Below, one piece after another: positions 35,713-45,653 of a DNA stretch of 64,000 nt. A model generated the notes under the pieces. It had not been told where the DNA came from, did no database searches, and saw nothing but the letters and a program-made list of their open reading frames with translations. Made by a program: the position numbers and the translations under genes. How positions within the stretch are numbered: position 1 is the first letter of the stretch; each line of letters starts with the position of its first letter. The DNA comes from an uncultured Pelagibacteraceae bacterium (GTDB lineage Bacteria > Pseudomonadota > Alphaproteobacteria > Pelagibacterales > Pelagibacteraceae), in the NCBI GenBank assembly GCA_902621345.1, contig CACNLV010000001.1, forward strand, positions 248,001 to 312,000. Reading direction: 5' to 3'.

Positions 35713-37395
35713 CCATTTTCTCTCTTTTTTATTGAGGTATTTTGACAATTTCAAATAAATATTTAAGTGATAATCAAAAAGATAATTTTTTTCTTTTTTA
35801 TTGAGAAGTTCGAAATTGATTAAATCCTTATCAAAAGGCGCCAACGTTAGATTTACAAAAAATAACTTTTTATTATATCTTTTAATATATAATAAATTTT
35901 CTAACCTTATACCAAATTTACTTCTTTTATAGTATCCAGGCTCATTACTTAAAATCATACCTTCTTGTAATTTTATTGTATTAGACCTTGAAATTGCTTG
36001 AGGTCCTTCATGAACATTTAAGAAAAATCCAACACCATGACCTGTTCCGTGTTCGTAATCAAGACCACTTTTTTTAAGAAAAGCTCTAGCTCTTTTGTCG
36101 ATTAACTTACCATTATAATGAGTTTTAAAATTTGATGATGCAACAGCGATATGTCCCTTCAAAACTTTTGTAAAAATATTTTTTACATAATGGGGAGGTT
36201 TAGATAAACATATAGTTCTTGTCACATCTGTAGTTCCATATTTGTATTGACCACCTGAGTCACATAAAAATAAATCTTTTTTATTAATTTTTTTTGTATT
36301 TTTTTTTGTTGCCTTGTAGTGAATTATTGCTCCATTGGCTCCTGAGCCAGCAATTGTACTAAAACTCGGAAATAAATAATTTTTATTTATCCTTCTAAAT
36401 TTTTCTAGTTTATTTTGTGCGTCGACTTCAGTAATTTTCTTTTTATTTAGTACTTTAATCCAATGTAAAAATTTTGTTAAAGCTACTCCATCTTGAATGT
36501 GAGCATTAATCATATTGTTAATTTCATTTTTGTTTTTGATGGATTTCATTAAATATATTGGGTCATTTTCACTAATAATTTTGTGATTATTATTAGTTAA
36601 TGAATCTCTATAGAATATTGAACATGTTCTATTATCTATTATGAATTTTCCTTTTTTTATTTTACTAAAAAAACTTGTTAATTCTTCTGGATTTATTATT
36701 TGGTCGTGAGTAATTTTTTTTTCTTTAATTAAACTTAATAATTTCTTTTTTTCACAAATTATAAAAAACTTTTTATTCTTAAACAAAAGTAGACGACAAT
36801 TGGGTATTGGACTAGTTGGATTATCATAGCCTCTTATATTCAAAAGCCATGCGACATTTTCTGGTGCGCTTAGGAACAAATAATCTATTTTGCTTTTTTT
36901 CAAGATACTAGAGACTTTATTTATTTTTTTCAAATGACTTTCCCCCACAATTTTTTGTTTAATAGAATAAAAGGGCCTTATTTTTTTGGTATATCTATTG
37001 TAAATCTCGTCAACTAAGTTGAGACTAATAACTTTTACTTTGTTGAATTTTAAAAAAAATTTATTTATTTCATTAGTTGTAAATATTTTAGGATCTATAC
37101 CAAGTGTGATATTCTTAAATAATTTACAATTTAAAATTTCATTGAAATTTTTGATAACGAAATTACTTCCCGACTCTATTTGAGCTTGAATAGAATATCT
37201 TCCATCTATAAATAGATAATTTTTGTTTTTCAAGATTACCGCATATCCTGCAGAACCACTAAAATTTGAAATTGTTTTGAGCCTATCCTTATTAGAATAT
37301 TCTGAAAAAAACTCATCATTTTTAGGTACCACGTATCCATCTATACCAAGTGAATTAAATTTTTTTTTTAATATATTTAACCTTTTTTTTATCAT
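35695..37395 (-). CDS. aminopeptidase P family (M24) Xaa-Pro peptidase
   Basis: A 566-residue M24B metallopeptidase removing N-terminal residues before proline. Two creatinase-like N-terminal domains (GYVVPKNDEFFSEYSNKDRL) precede the pita-bread catalytic domain with metal ligands in LCDSGGQYKYGTTDVTRTI (two Asp), GHGVGFFLNVHEGP (His), NEPGYYKRSKFGIRLENLL (two Glu). Length matches the three-domain aminopeptidase P type. It overlaps uvrD by 4 bases upstream and ligA tail to tail. Confidence 0.93.
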   Translation of the reverse strand: MIKKRLNILKKKFNSLGIDGYVVPKNDEFFSEYSNKDRLKTISNFSGSAGYAVILKNKNYLFIDGRYSIQAQIESGSNFVIKNFNEILNCKLFKNITLGIDPKIFTTNEINKFFLKFNKVKVISLNLVDEIYNRYTKKIRPFYSIKQKIVGESHLKKINKVSSILKKSKIDYLFLSAPENVAWLLNIRGYDNPTSPIPNCRLLLFKNKKFFIICEKKKLLSLIKEKKITHDQIINPEELTSFFSKIKKGKFIIDNRTCSIFYRDSLTNNNHKIISENDPIYLMKSIKNKNEINNMINAHIQDGVALTKFLHWIKVLNKKKITEVDAQNKLEKFRRINKNYLFPSFSTIAGSGANGAIIHYKATKKNTKKINKKDLFLCDSGGQYKYGTTDVTRTICLSKPPHYVKNIFTKVLKGHIAVASSNFKTHYNGKLIDKRARAFLKKSGLDYEHGTGHGVGFFLNVHEGPQAISRSNTIKLQEGMILSNEPGYYKRSKFGIRLENLLYIKRYNKKLFFVNLTLAPFDKDLINFELLNKKEKNYLFDYHLNIYLKLSKYLNKKERKWLASFI

Positions 37396-39431
37396 TTTAG
37401 TTTTTTTTGATATCTAATCCATCCTGGACTTCTTATATTAACGTTATCATCAAAATCTATATCTTGATTAAATTCAAAATCCTCTACTTCATCTTTATCT
37501 CGATCAAAAAAAGAATTTTTTTCTATAAATTTTTCAGGAAGTTCACTAACAAATCTTGATGCTAAACTATCAATCCAGTCACCTTGATAAAATCTATTAA
37601 TTGAGAAGGATATATTTAATTTTTTTTTAGCTCTAGTTATTCCAACGTAAGCTAACCTTCTTTCTTCTTCTAAACCATTTTGTCCTTTTTCTTCAATAGA
37701 TTTTTGATGTGGAAAAAGACCTTCTTCCCAACCCGGTAAAAAAACAACATCAAATTCCAAACCCTTGGCTGCATGCATTGTCATCATATTTATTTTTTCA
37801 CCATCCCAATTTTGATCAATTGAAGTAGCTAGTGCAACATGTTCTAAAAAACTTTCTAAATTGTCAAATTCTTTCATGGCACTTAAAAGTTCTTTAATAT
37901 TTTCAAGTCTATTCTCATTTTCTAAATCTTTTTTATTTTTAAGCATCGCAGAGTATCCTGACTCATCAAGAACTAGTTGAAGTAATTTGACATGATTAAT
38001 ATTTTTAAGTTTAAAATCATTTCTCCATTTGTCTATTAGATCTAAAAAAATTGTTAAACCAATCTTTGCTTTAGGTTTTATTAAATTTTGATCAATCATT
38101 TTTTTTGAAGATATTTCTAAACAGAGAGCATTATTTTTTGAAAAACTGTGTATTTCTTTGAGTGTAGTTTCACCGATTGATCTTTTCGGATTATTAACAA
38201 TTCTTTCAAAAGCAAGATCATCTTTTTCCTGGAAAATTAAACGAAGATAGCCAATACAATCCTTTATTTCAGCTCTTTCATAAAATTTAATTCCACCAAG
38301 AATTCTATAAGGCATTCCTATCTTTAAAAATCTTTCCTCAAATTCTCTAGTTTGAAAAATTGCTCTTACAAGTATAGCAATGTTATTAAGTGAAAAATTT
38401 TTTTTTATTTTTTCTATTTCATCTGAAATTCCTATGGCTTCATCCTTACCACTTTTAAAACAATTTAAATTTACCAAGTCGCCATCTTCCATAGTTGTTT
38501 CTAGTGTTTTTCCTACACGATTCTCATTATTCGAAATTAAATCTGATGCTACTGATAAAATATTTTGTGTAGATCTGTAATTTTGCTCAAGCCTAATAAC
38601 TTTCGTATTTTTATAAATTTTATCAAATTCTAAAAAGTTTTTTATTTCTGCTCCTCTCCAACTATAAATTGACTGATCATCATCACCAACACAACAAATG
38701 TTTTGATTATTTCCTACCAAGAGGTTAAGCCATTTACTTTGAACGAAATTTGTATCTTGGTACTCATCTACCAAAATATATTTAAAATTTTTTTTATATA
38801 ACTCTCTAATATCAACGTTTTTTTCTAAAATTTTTAGTGAATGCAAAATTAAATCTCCAAAATCGCATGAGTTAAGATCAGTAAGTTTTTGTTGATAAAT
38901 TTTATATATTGGTAAAATTGTTTTCTCGTAAATATCTTTTTTGTTTATATTTACCTCATCAGGGTAAAATCCTTTATTTTTCCATTTGTCAATGATTGCT
39001 AAAATATATTTAGGTGACAATTTTTTTACATCCACATTTTCGGCTTTACAAATATTTTTGATTAATTTAGCCTGGTCATCTGTATCAACAATCGTAAAAT
39101 TTGAATTTAGATTGACTGCAGCAGCATGCTTTCTTAACAATTTTGCACAGATTGAGTGAAAAGTGCCTAACCAAGATAACCCAACTGCAGAAGAACCCAA
39201 AATTTGACTTACTCGATTTTGCATCTCCTTGGCAGCTTTATTTGTAAAAGTAACTGCTAGGATTTCATTTGGAAAAGCCTTTTTCTCTCTAATTATATTT
39301 GCAATTCTCGTTGTGAGCACCTTAGTTTTACCTGATCCTGCACCTGCAACAATTAACAGGGGTCCATCCAGATGTGTAACTGCCTCTTTTTGAGCTTTAT
39401 TGAGATTTTTCAAATAATCAGAGTTTACCAT
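37392..39431 (-). CDS. uvrD: UvrD/PcrA-type superfamily 1 DNA helicase
   Basis: A 679-residue 3'-5' helicase. Motifs: Q motif LNKAQKEAV, Walker A VAGAGSGKTKVL, AVTFTNKAAKEM, Walker B YILVDEYQDTNFVQ, GDDDQSIYSWRGA (III), LEQNYRST (IV), MTMHAAKGLEFDVVFLPG (V) and EERRLAYVGITRAKKKL (VI). It is likely the mismatch/excision repair helicase; Rep is less likely in alphaproteobacteria. No PcrA tail is needed for the call. ATG at 39431 is followed by the conserved start. Confidence 0.94.
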   Translation of the reverse strand: MVNSDYLKNLNKAQKEAVTHLDGPLLIVAGAGSGKTKVLTTRIANIIREKKAFPNEILAVTFTNKAAKEMQNRVSQILGSSAVGLSWLGTFHSICAKLLRKHAAAVNLNSNFTIVDTDDQAKLIKNICKAENVDVKKLSPKYILAIIDKWKNKGFYPDEVNINKKDIYEKTILPIYKIYQQKLTDLNSCDFGDLILHSLKILEKNVDIRELYKKNFKYILVDEYQDTNFVQSKWLNLLVGNNQNICCVGDDDQSIYSWRGAEIKNFLEFDKIYKNTKVIRLEQNYRSTQNILSVASDLISNNENRVGKTLETTMEDGDLVNLNCFKSGKDEAIGISDEIEKIKKNFSLNNIAILVRAIFQTREFEERFLKIGMPYRILGGIKFYERAEIKDCIGYLRLIFQEKDDLAFERIVNNPKRSIGETTLKEIHSFSKNNALCLEISSKKMIDQNLIKPKAKIGLTIFLDLIDKWRNDFKLKNINHVKLLQLVLDESGYSAMLKNKKDLENENRLENIKELLSAMKEFDNLESFLEHVALATSIDQNWDGEKINMMTMHAAKGLEFDVVFLPGWEEGLFPHQKSIEEKGQNGLEEERRLAYVGITRAKKKLNISFSINRFYQGDWIDSLASRFVSELPEKFIEKNSFFDRDKDEVEDFEFNQDIDFDDNVNIRSPGWIRYQKKLK

Positions 39432-39465
39432 TTAATATAATTTATTATAAGTTGATCCAAAAATA

Positions 39466-40953
39466 ATGAATAAAATTAATTTAATTCCAAAAAAACTTAA
39501 GCAGGGATTTTTATCAATAAATAACCTATTAGAAAGCTATTTTAGTAAACTAAATTTACTCAAAAAATATCCTAAAAAAAACAATATTCTCGCTAATAAT
39601 AAAGTCTTTTTTGGTTTATCAGCAATCATCATTTTGACACTGAGCTATTTTTTATTACCAACTTTATATGATAAAGATATAGCTCAAGTTGAAATAAAGA
39701 ACCAAATTTCAAAGAATTACAATTTTGATATAAAATTTAATGAAAAAATTAGGTATGGCTTACTTCCAAAGCCTCATTTCGTAAGCAAAAATTTGTCAAT
39801 TCTAAATAATAAAAGAGAAATAGGTGTAGTCCAAAATTTTAAAGTATTTATTGATTTTGGAAACCTTTTTTCCATAGATAACTTAGAGATCAATGACCTA
39901 GTTTTAAACAAAACAGATTTTGATTTAAATAAAAACGATTTACTTTTTTTTGAAAAATTTCTCAAAATGGAGCCGAATGAGAATAAAATAATTATTAAAA
40001 GAAGTAACATTTTTTTCAAAAACTTGAATGAAGAATTATTATTTTTAAACAAGATAAATGATAGTAAATTTTATTTCGATTCGTATAATTTAGAAAATGT
40101 CCTAATTTTAAAAAATGAGATATTCAATATTCCTTATATTGTCACATTTAAAAATAATAAATTTCAAAAAAATTTTTCAATAAAGTTTAATTCTAAAAAA
40201 ATAGGTCTGAATGTTGAGAGTAATACAAATTACAACGATTTAATAAAAAAAGGTAAATTAGATTTATTGTTTGTTAATAAAGATGAGTCTCTTTTTTACG
40301 AAATTGATAAGAAATCTTTAAATTTTTCGTCTATTGATAAAAAAAATTTTGATGGATATTTTGATTTTAAACCTTTTTATTTAAAGGCGTCATTTAATTA
40401 TAATGGTATAAGTACTAAAGATATTTTGAGAAGTGACTCATTATTAATTGAAATACTCAAATCTGAAATTCTGAACAATCAAAATTTAAATGTAAATATT
40501 GATTTAAATGTAAAAAATATTACGAACATAGATTATTTAAATGATTTGAAATTAAAGCTAAATCTGGATCAAGGTAACATAACTTTTTCAAAATCAAAGA
40601 TACAGTGGAAAAATGATTTAGATATCAATTTAAAAGAAGCAGTGTTGAATTACAATCAAAATGAAATTTCCTTAATTGGTAAACTAATTATTAATGCGAA
40701 CAATATTGATAATTTTTATAAATCATTTCAAATTAAAAAAATCCATAGAAAAGATATTAAAAAGCTTGAATTGGATTTTGTTTATAATTTCAATAAAAAT
40801 AAATTTAATTTTGACAATGTAAAAATTGATAATCAAACTTATGACAAACTCAATGAATTTCTCGACAGATTTAATTCGACAGAGAAAAAATTTTTTAACA
40901 AAATTTCTTTTAAAAACTTTATAAATGAATTCTTTAGTAATTATGAGGGATAA
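39466..40953 (+). CDS. AsmA-like membrane-anchored protein
   Basis: A 495-residue protein with one N-terminal membrane helix (about residues 48-67) and a long beta-rich, Asn/Lys-rich exterior part with no enzymatic motif. The segment after the helix (QVEIKNQISKNYNFDIKFNEKIRYGLLPKPHF) resembles the start of AsmA proteins, which are linked to lipid transport and outer-membrane assembly. It is divergent from uvrD with 34 bases between starts and overlaps fumC tail to tail by 13 bases. The family call is moderate and the function unproven. Confidence 0.6.
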   Translation: MNKINLIPKKLKQGFLSINNLLESYFSKLNLLKKYPKKNNILANNKVFFGLSAIIILTLSYFLLPTLYDKDIAQVEIKNQISKNYNFDIKFNEKIRYGLLPKPHFVSKNLSILNNKREIGVVQNFKVFIDFGNLFSIDNLEINDLVLNKTDFDLNKNDLLFFEKFLKMEPNENKIIIKRSNIFFKNLNEELLFLNKINDSKFYFDSYNLENVLILKNEIFNIPYIVTFKNNKFQKNFSIKFNSKKIGLNVESNTNYNDLIKKGKLDLLFVNKDESLFYEIDKKSLNFSSIDKKNFDGYFDFKPFYLKASFNYNGISTKDILRSDSLLIEILKSEILNNQNLNVNIDLNVKNITNIDYLNDLKLKLNLDQGNITFSKSKIQWKNDLDINLKEAVLNYNQNEISLIGKLIINANNIDNFYKSFQIKKIHRKDIKKLELDFVYNFNKNKFNFDNVKIDNQTYDKLNEFLDRFNSTEKKFFNKISFKNFINEFFSNYEG

Positions 40954-42329
40954 ATCATTTTTTTTGGATCAACAATCTTGTCGTATTCTTTTTCATCGAT
41001 TAATCCTGATTTTAAAACTTCAGACCTAAGTGTTGTTCTATTTTTTAATGCTGATTTTGCAATATTGGCTGCTTTATCATATCCAATTTTTGGTGCAAGC
41101 GCAGTGACCAGCATAAGAGAATTCTCAAGATAATGTTTTATTTTAACCTTATCGGCTTTAATACCTTTAATGCAGTACAATGCAAAATTTTTTGAACTAT
41201 CAGATAACAAATCAATAGATTGAAGAATATTGTGGGCAATCAATGGTTTAAATACATTCAATTCAAAGTGACCGTGTGATCCAGCCATAGTAATACCATT
41301 GTGATTACCAATTACTTTGACACAGACCATTGTTACTGCTTCTGATTGAGTAGGATTTACTTTTCCTGGCATTATTGATGAACCTGGTTCGTTTGCTGGT
41401 AGGATTAGTTCCCCATATCCTGCTCTTGGTCCAGAACCTAAAAATCTGATATCATTAGCAATTTTCATCAAACATACTGCAGTGGTGTTTAACGTTCCTG
41501 AAAAATTTACTATTTCATCGTGAGCTGCTAATGCTGCAAATTTATTTTTAGTTGGTTTAAAAGGAATTTTTGTAATTTTTTTAATTTGATTGATAATTTT
41601 TTTGTCAAAACCTTTTCTACTATTAATCCCTGTTCCAACAGCAGTCCCACCTTGAGCTAGGAAATAAATTTCGTTTAATGCATTTTTAATTCTTGATAAG
41701 CAGTCATCAAGTTGTGATTGATAACCAGAAAATTCTTGTCCGAGCGATAAAGGAGTAGCATCTTGTAGGTGAGTTCTTCCTACTTTAATTATTTTTCTGA
41801 ACTTAGAGGCTTTCTTTTTCAGTTCCTTATTCAACAATTCTAAAGCAGGTAATAATTTTTTTCTTGTTTCAATAGCTATGGCAATATGCATGGCAGTTGG
41901 AAATACATCATTAGTTGACTGAGATTTATTTACATGATCGTTTGGATGTACAGGTTTTTTTGATCCTTTTTTTCCTCCTAAGATTTCAATAGCTCTGTTT
42001 GCAATGACTTCATTTACGTTCATATTAGTTTGAGTACCAGAACCGGTTTGCCAAACCTTTAGTGGAAAATGATCATCTAATTTTCCTGAAATTATCTCAT
42101 TTGATGCTTTTATAATTGCTTTTGAAATGTTAGGTGAAATTTGTTTTTCTTTTGCATGAACTATTGCAGCTGCCTTTTTAATAATAGCTATTGATTTTAT
42201 TAGTGCTGGTCTTACTAAAAATTCACCAATATCAAAATATTTTTTTGATCTCTGAGTTGACGCACCCCAATATTTGTCATTAGGAACATTAATAGATCCT
42301 ATACTGTCAAATTCTTTTCTTAATTTCAT
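40941..42329 (-). CDS. fumC: class II fumarate hydratase
   Basis: Iron-independent fumarase of the TCA cycle, 462 residues. Motifs: GSGTQTNMNVNEVIANRA, NKSQSTNDVFPTAMHIA, GRTHLQDATPLSLGQE, GGTAVGTG and the lyase signature GSSIMPGKVNP. The catalytic loop serine and the HLQDA histidine are present. It stands alone on the minus strand, divergent from the MazG-like gene. No anomaly. Confidence 0.97.
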   Translation of the reverse strand: MKLRKEFDSIGSINVPNDKYWGASTQRSKKYFDIGEFLVRPALIKSIAIIKKAAAIVHAKEKQISPNISKAIIKASNEIISGKLDDHFPLKVWQTGSGTQTNMNVNEVIANRAIEILGGKKGSKKPVHPNDHVNKSQSTNDVFPTAMHIAIAIETRKKLLPALELLNKELKKKASKFRKIIKVGRTHLQDATPLSLGQEFSGYQSQLDDCLSRIKNALNEIYFLAQGGTAVGTGINSRKGFDKKIINQIKKITKIPFKPTKNKFAALAAHDEIVNFSGTLNTTAVCLMKIANDIRFLGSGPRAGYGELILPANEPGSSIMPGKVNPTQSEAVTMVCVKVIGNHNGITMAGSHGHFELNVFKPLIAHNILQSIDLLSDSSKNFALYCIKGIKADKVKIKHYLENSLMLVTALAPKIGYDKAANIAKSALKNRTTLRSEVLKSGLIDEKEYDKIVDPKKMIYPS

Positions 42330-42395
42330 TGATTAATTAGTAATTAATAAATTATTATGAATATACATTATTTTTAAAAAACTTACAGGAGCATT

Positions 42396-42767
42396 ATGTC
42401 AAATTTTAGTAAGGTTGGAGTTTTCATGAAAACTTTTGGACAAGAGGTTAAAGATAAACCCTCATTTAGCACAGATAAAATCAATAAATTAAGACTAGAC
42501 CTAATAAAAGAGGAATTCAACGAACTTACAGAGGCAATGAATAACAAAGATTTATTAGAGGTTGCAGATGCATTGACAGATATACTTTACGTCACATACG
42601 GTGCAGGACATGCATTTGGTATTGATTTAGATAAGTGTTTTGAAGAGGTTCAAAACTCAAATATGAGTAAATTAGATGACAATGGAAAACCAATTTATAA
42701 TGAGCATGGCAAAGTAATGAAAGGGCCAAATTATTTTAAGCCAGATCTGAGAAAATTTATCAATTAA
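42396..42767 (+). CDS. MazG-like / phosphoribosyl-ATP pyrophosphohydrolase-like NTP pyrophosphatase
   Basis: A 123-residue all-alpha NTP pyrophosphohydrolase. The metal-binding pattern EEFNELTEAM followed by EVADALTDILYVTYGAG (ExxE...ExxD) is typical of the MazG superfamily. An insert with MSKLDDNGKPIYNEHGKVMKGPNY is typical of the PRA-PH-like subfamily. It is preceded by an AGGAG ribosome-binding site. The substrate is not evident; house-cleaning of modified nucleotides is a guess. It overlaps nadC tail to tail by 4 bases. Confidence 0.82.
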   Translation: MSNFSKVGVFMKTFGQEVKDKPSFSTDKINKLRLDLIKEEFNELTEAMNNKDLLEVADALTDILYVTYGAGHAFGIDLDKCFEEVQNSNMSKLDDNGKPIYNEHGKVMKGPNYFKPDLRKFIN

Positions 42768-43597
42768 AATTCAATTTTAAAATCTATTGCTGGAGCGCTG
42801 TGTGTTATACTTCCAACTGAAACCCTGTTGACCCCAGTTTTTGCCACAGATTTAATTGTTCTAAAATTAATGTTTCCAGACGCCTCAGTTTCATAATTTT
42901 TTTTTGCAAGTTTGACCCCAAGTTTTAAGTTTTTAGTATTCATATTATCAAATAAAACCCTATCAAATTTTAAACCCATAATTTGCCTAAGTTGATTGAG
43001 ATTATCCACTTCAACAGTAATTTTCCTTCCTTTTTTGTTTTTGATAGCTGAGGAAACTAATCTTTTAATATTTTTGCTTGCAACATGATTATCTTTAATA
43101 AGAAACTCATCACTAAGATTAAATCTGTGATTCGTGCCCCCACCTAATTTTACAGCATATTTTTGAATAACTCTTAAATTGGGAATAGTTTTTCTTGTGC
43201 AACATATCTTACATTTTTTTCCAGCTAGTTTCACAAATTTATTTGTTTTTGTCGCGATACCTGAAATATGAGATAAAAAATTTAAAGCAACTCTTTCTGC
43301 AATTAATATGTTTTGAATATTACCTTGAATTATTGCAACTAATGACTTTTTTTTAACAAAAGATCCATCTTTTTTTTTTTCAATAAATTTTATTTTTTTA
43401 TCAATAAGAGAAAATGCACCTTTTGCGAATAATAATCCTCCAATGATTGCATCTTGATTAGCTATTAATTTTGCTCTGATTGTGTTGTTATTTTTTACAA
43501 GACTTGAGGTGATATCCCCCGAGGGATACAAATCTTCATTTAGCGCAAGCTTAACAGTATTTCTAATAAAATTTTCACTTAGTTTTATGTGAGACAC
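42764..43597 (-). CDS. nadC: nicotinate-nucleotide pyrophosphorylase (carboxylating)
   Basis: Converts quinolinate and PRPP to nicotinate mononucleotide, 277 residues from GTG. Motifs: NEDLYPSGDITSSL, ERVALNFLSHISGIATKT, CCTRKTIPNLRVIQKYAVKLGGGTNHR (quinolinate-binding) and DEFLIKDNHV. It follows nadA with a 6-base gap. NadB, the usual source of iminoaspartate, is not adjacent. Confidence 0.95.
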   Translation of the reverse strand: MSHIKLSENFIRNTVKLALNEDLYPSGDITSSLVKNNNTIRAKLIANQDAIIGGLLFAKGAFSLIDKKIKFIEKKKDGSFVKKKSLVAIIQGNIQNILIAERVALNFLSHISGIATKTNKFVKLAGKKCKICCTRKTIPNLRVIQKYAVKLGGGTNHRFNLSDEFLIKDNHVASKNIKRLVSSAIKNKKGRKITVEVDNLNQLRQIMGLKFDRVLFDNMNTKNLKLGVKLAKKNYETEASGNINFRTIKSVAKTGVNRVSVGSITHSAPAIDFKIEF

Positions 43598-43603
43598 AAA
43601 AAG

Positions 43604-44593
43604 TTATCTACCGATAGCAACCATTTTTTCTACAGACAATCTAGCTTTATCAATTGTCTCTTGATCCATAATAATTTCACCAGTTTCGTTCTCTAGGCAA
43701 TCTAGTATTTTTGGTAAAGTAATTTTTTTCATATGAGGACACATATTACATGGTCTAATAAATTCTACATTTGGATTCTCAACTTGAATGTTATCACTCA
43801 TAGAACATTCAGTAACCATCATTACTTTTTTAGGTTGATTATCTCTAACATAATTAATCATTCCTGAAGTTGAGCCAGCAAAATCACTAGCTTTAATTAC
43901 ATCAGGTGGACATTCTGGATGTGCAATAATTTTTATTCCTGGATTATTTTTCCGAATATTGAGAATTTCCTTTTCATTAAACTGATCATGAACAATACAA
44001 ATTCCTTTCCATGAAACTATTTCTACATCTGTTTGAGAGGCAACATATTTTGCCAAATAATCATCAGGAAGAAAAATTACTTTCTTCACTCCAAGAGAAT
44101 TTACAATTTTGACAGCATTAGCTGAAGTACAACAAACATCTGTTTCAGCTTTAACATCCGCAGATGTATTTACATAAGATACAACTGGAACACCTGGATA
44201 TTTCTCTTTAAGTAATCTTACATCCTTACCGGTAATTGAAGAAGATAATGAGCATCCTGCTTTCATATCAGGCAATAATACTTTCTTATTTGGACTCATT
44301 AACTTTGCTGTTTCAGCCATAAAGTGAACACCAGCCATTACAATTATGTCAGCAGAAGTTTTAGCTGCTTCAACTGCAAGGGCAAGAGAATCAGCTGAAA
44401 AATCTGCTATACCATGATAAATTTCTGGAGTTTGGTAATTATGAGCAAGAATTACTGCATTTTTTTCTTTTTTAAGTTTATTAATTTTATGTATATAAGG
44501 CGCATGCACTGACCATTCAATTTCAGGCATTACCTTCGATATTTTTTTGTAAATAGGGTCAGTTGCTTGTTTTACTTCTTGATTAAATTCCAT
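43604..44593 (-). CDS. nadA: quinolinate synthase
   Basis: 4Fe-4S enzyme condensing iminoaspartate with dihydroxyacetone phosphate, 329 residues. Motifs: VILAHNYQTPEIYHGIADF, MAGVHFMAETAKLMSP, LLPDMKAGCSLSSS (Cys ligand), TDVCCTSANAV (Cys) and RPCNMCPHMKKI (Cys). Starts at ATG 44593, upstream of nadC, as a two-gene operon. Divergent tRNA-Leu lies 57 bases away. Confidence 0.96.
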   Translation of the reverse strand: MEFNQEVKQATDPIYKKISKVMPEIEWSVHAPYIHKINKLKKEKNAVILAHNYQTPEIYHGIADFSADSLALAVEAAKTSADIIVMAGVHFMAETAKLMSPNKKVLLPDMKAGCSLSSSITGKDVRLLKEKYPGVPVVSYVNTSADVKAETDVCCTSANAVKIVNSLGVKKVIFLPDDYLAKYVASQTDVEIVSWKGICIVHDQFNEKEILNIRKNNPGIKIIAHPECPPDVIKASDFAGSTSGMINYVRDNQPKKVMMVTECSMSDNIQVENPNVEFIRPCNMCPHMKKITLPKILDCLENETGEIIMDQETIDKARLSVEKMVAIGR

Positions 44594-44650
44594 AGGAAAA
44601 ATTTATCAATTTGAAACCTACTTGTCATTGATTTAATGTGGGTCATATTT

Positions 44651-44736
44651 GCGGCTATGCTGAAATTGGTAAACAGGCACGGTTGAGGGCCGTGTGGACC
44701 AAGTCCATGAGAGTTCGAGTCTCTCTAGCCGCACCA
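44651..44736 (+). tRNA. tRNA-Leu (GAG)
   Basis: Acceptor GCGGCTA/TAGCCGC, D loop with GG (AAATTGGTAAAC), anticodon stem CACGG/CCGTG with loop TTGAGGG (GAG), a long variable arm (TGGACCAAGTCCA hairpin) as expected for a class II tRNA, T loop TTCGAGT and encoded CCA. A normal tRNA. Confidence 0.96.
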
Positions 44737-44755
44737 AAAACTAATTAAATACTAG

Positions 44756-45640
44756 TTATTTATATATAATAAATTTTGGGTTAGAAAAGTAAGAAACTAT
44801 GTATCTTATAATATTACCAATAATCTTTAATTTGAATAAGTAATTAAAAAACAGTCTCATTTTTTTTCTTCTTTTATAAAATTTTATATTTACATCTGTT
44901 AGATATCTAGGCGTTAACCAGTCTACTTTTTTAAATTTTGAATTGAAAAGTTTTATGAAATAAAAAACGCTTTTTAAATTTAGAAGCTTTTTATAATATC
45001 TACTTCCACCTTGCTCTTTTCTGAAAACATCTAACCAAAAATTTAAGATAAATTTTGGAAACCAATGAACAAACATTGTATTGATATGATTTTCAACTGG
45101 CTTTAGTCTTTGTCCAAAGGTTAAATATGCTGATCCGTTATTATCTAGTAACCTTGCACACTCATCTGTATATCCGTCAAGGTTATGACAATGTTCTAAA
45201 ACGTATTCACTAAGAATAAGATCAAAAGATTTATCTTTATAGATTGTTAAATTTTCACCATTTTCTGAGAATTGTTTGCAAGAGCTAAAAATATTATCTT
45301 CATTTAAAATTTTGCTGAATAGAGAATTGTTCTTATCAATTTGATTACTTTTTTCTTTTCCATAATTATCTAATACATCACAACCTTTAATATTTCTGTA
45401 ACCTAATGAATATAGGTAAAATGTTAATCTTCCACCACCACATCCATAATCTAATATTCTAATTTTTTTATCTGGATAATTTGAAGTAATAATATCTAAT
45501 GTTTGATAATTTTTTGAATTAAAAGGTTTTTCATTTAAGATTTTTTTTTCAAATAAAATTTTGTATTTTTCACATTCTTTTTCATCATTGAAATTTTCAA
45601 TGAACTTTTTATAGAGTTGATCCAGATTTAGATTATCCAT
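44756..45640 (-). CDS. SAM-dependent methyltransferase, class I
   Basis: A 294-residue predicted methyltransferase. SAM-binding motif I is ILDYGCGGGRLTFYLYSLGY around residues 58-77, followed by KGCDVLD (acidic end of beta 2) and the motif IV/post region SFDLILSEYVLEHCHN. The C-terminal half is basic and aromatic with no recognised domain. The substrate is not evident; small molecule or surface sugar methylation is possible. It follows ygfZ with a 13-base gap. Confidence 0.75.
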   Translation of the reverse strand: MDNLNLDQLYKKFIENFNDEKECEKYKILFEKKILNEKPFNSKNYQTLDIITSNYPDKKIRILDYGCGGGRLTFYLYSLGYRNIKGCDVLDNYGKEKSNQIDKNNSLFSKILNEDNIFSSCKQFSENGENLTIYKDKSFDLILSEYVLEHCHNLDGYTDECARLLDNNGSAYLTFGQRLKPVENHINTMFVHWFPKFILNFWLDVFRKEQGGSRYYKKLLNLKSVFYFIKLFNSKFKKVDWLTPRYLTDVNIKFYKRRKKMRLFFNYLFKLKIIGNIIRYIVSYFSNPKFIIYK

Positions 45641-45653
45641 ATAAGTATATATA

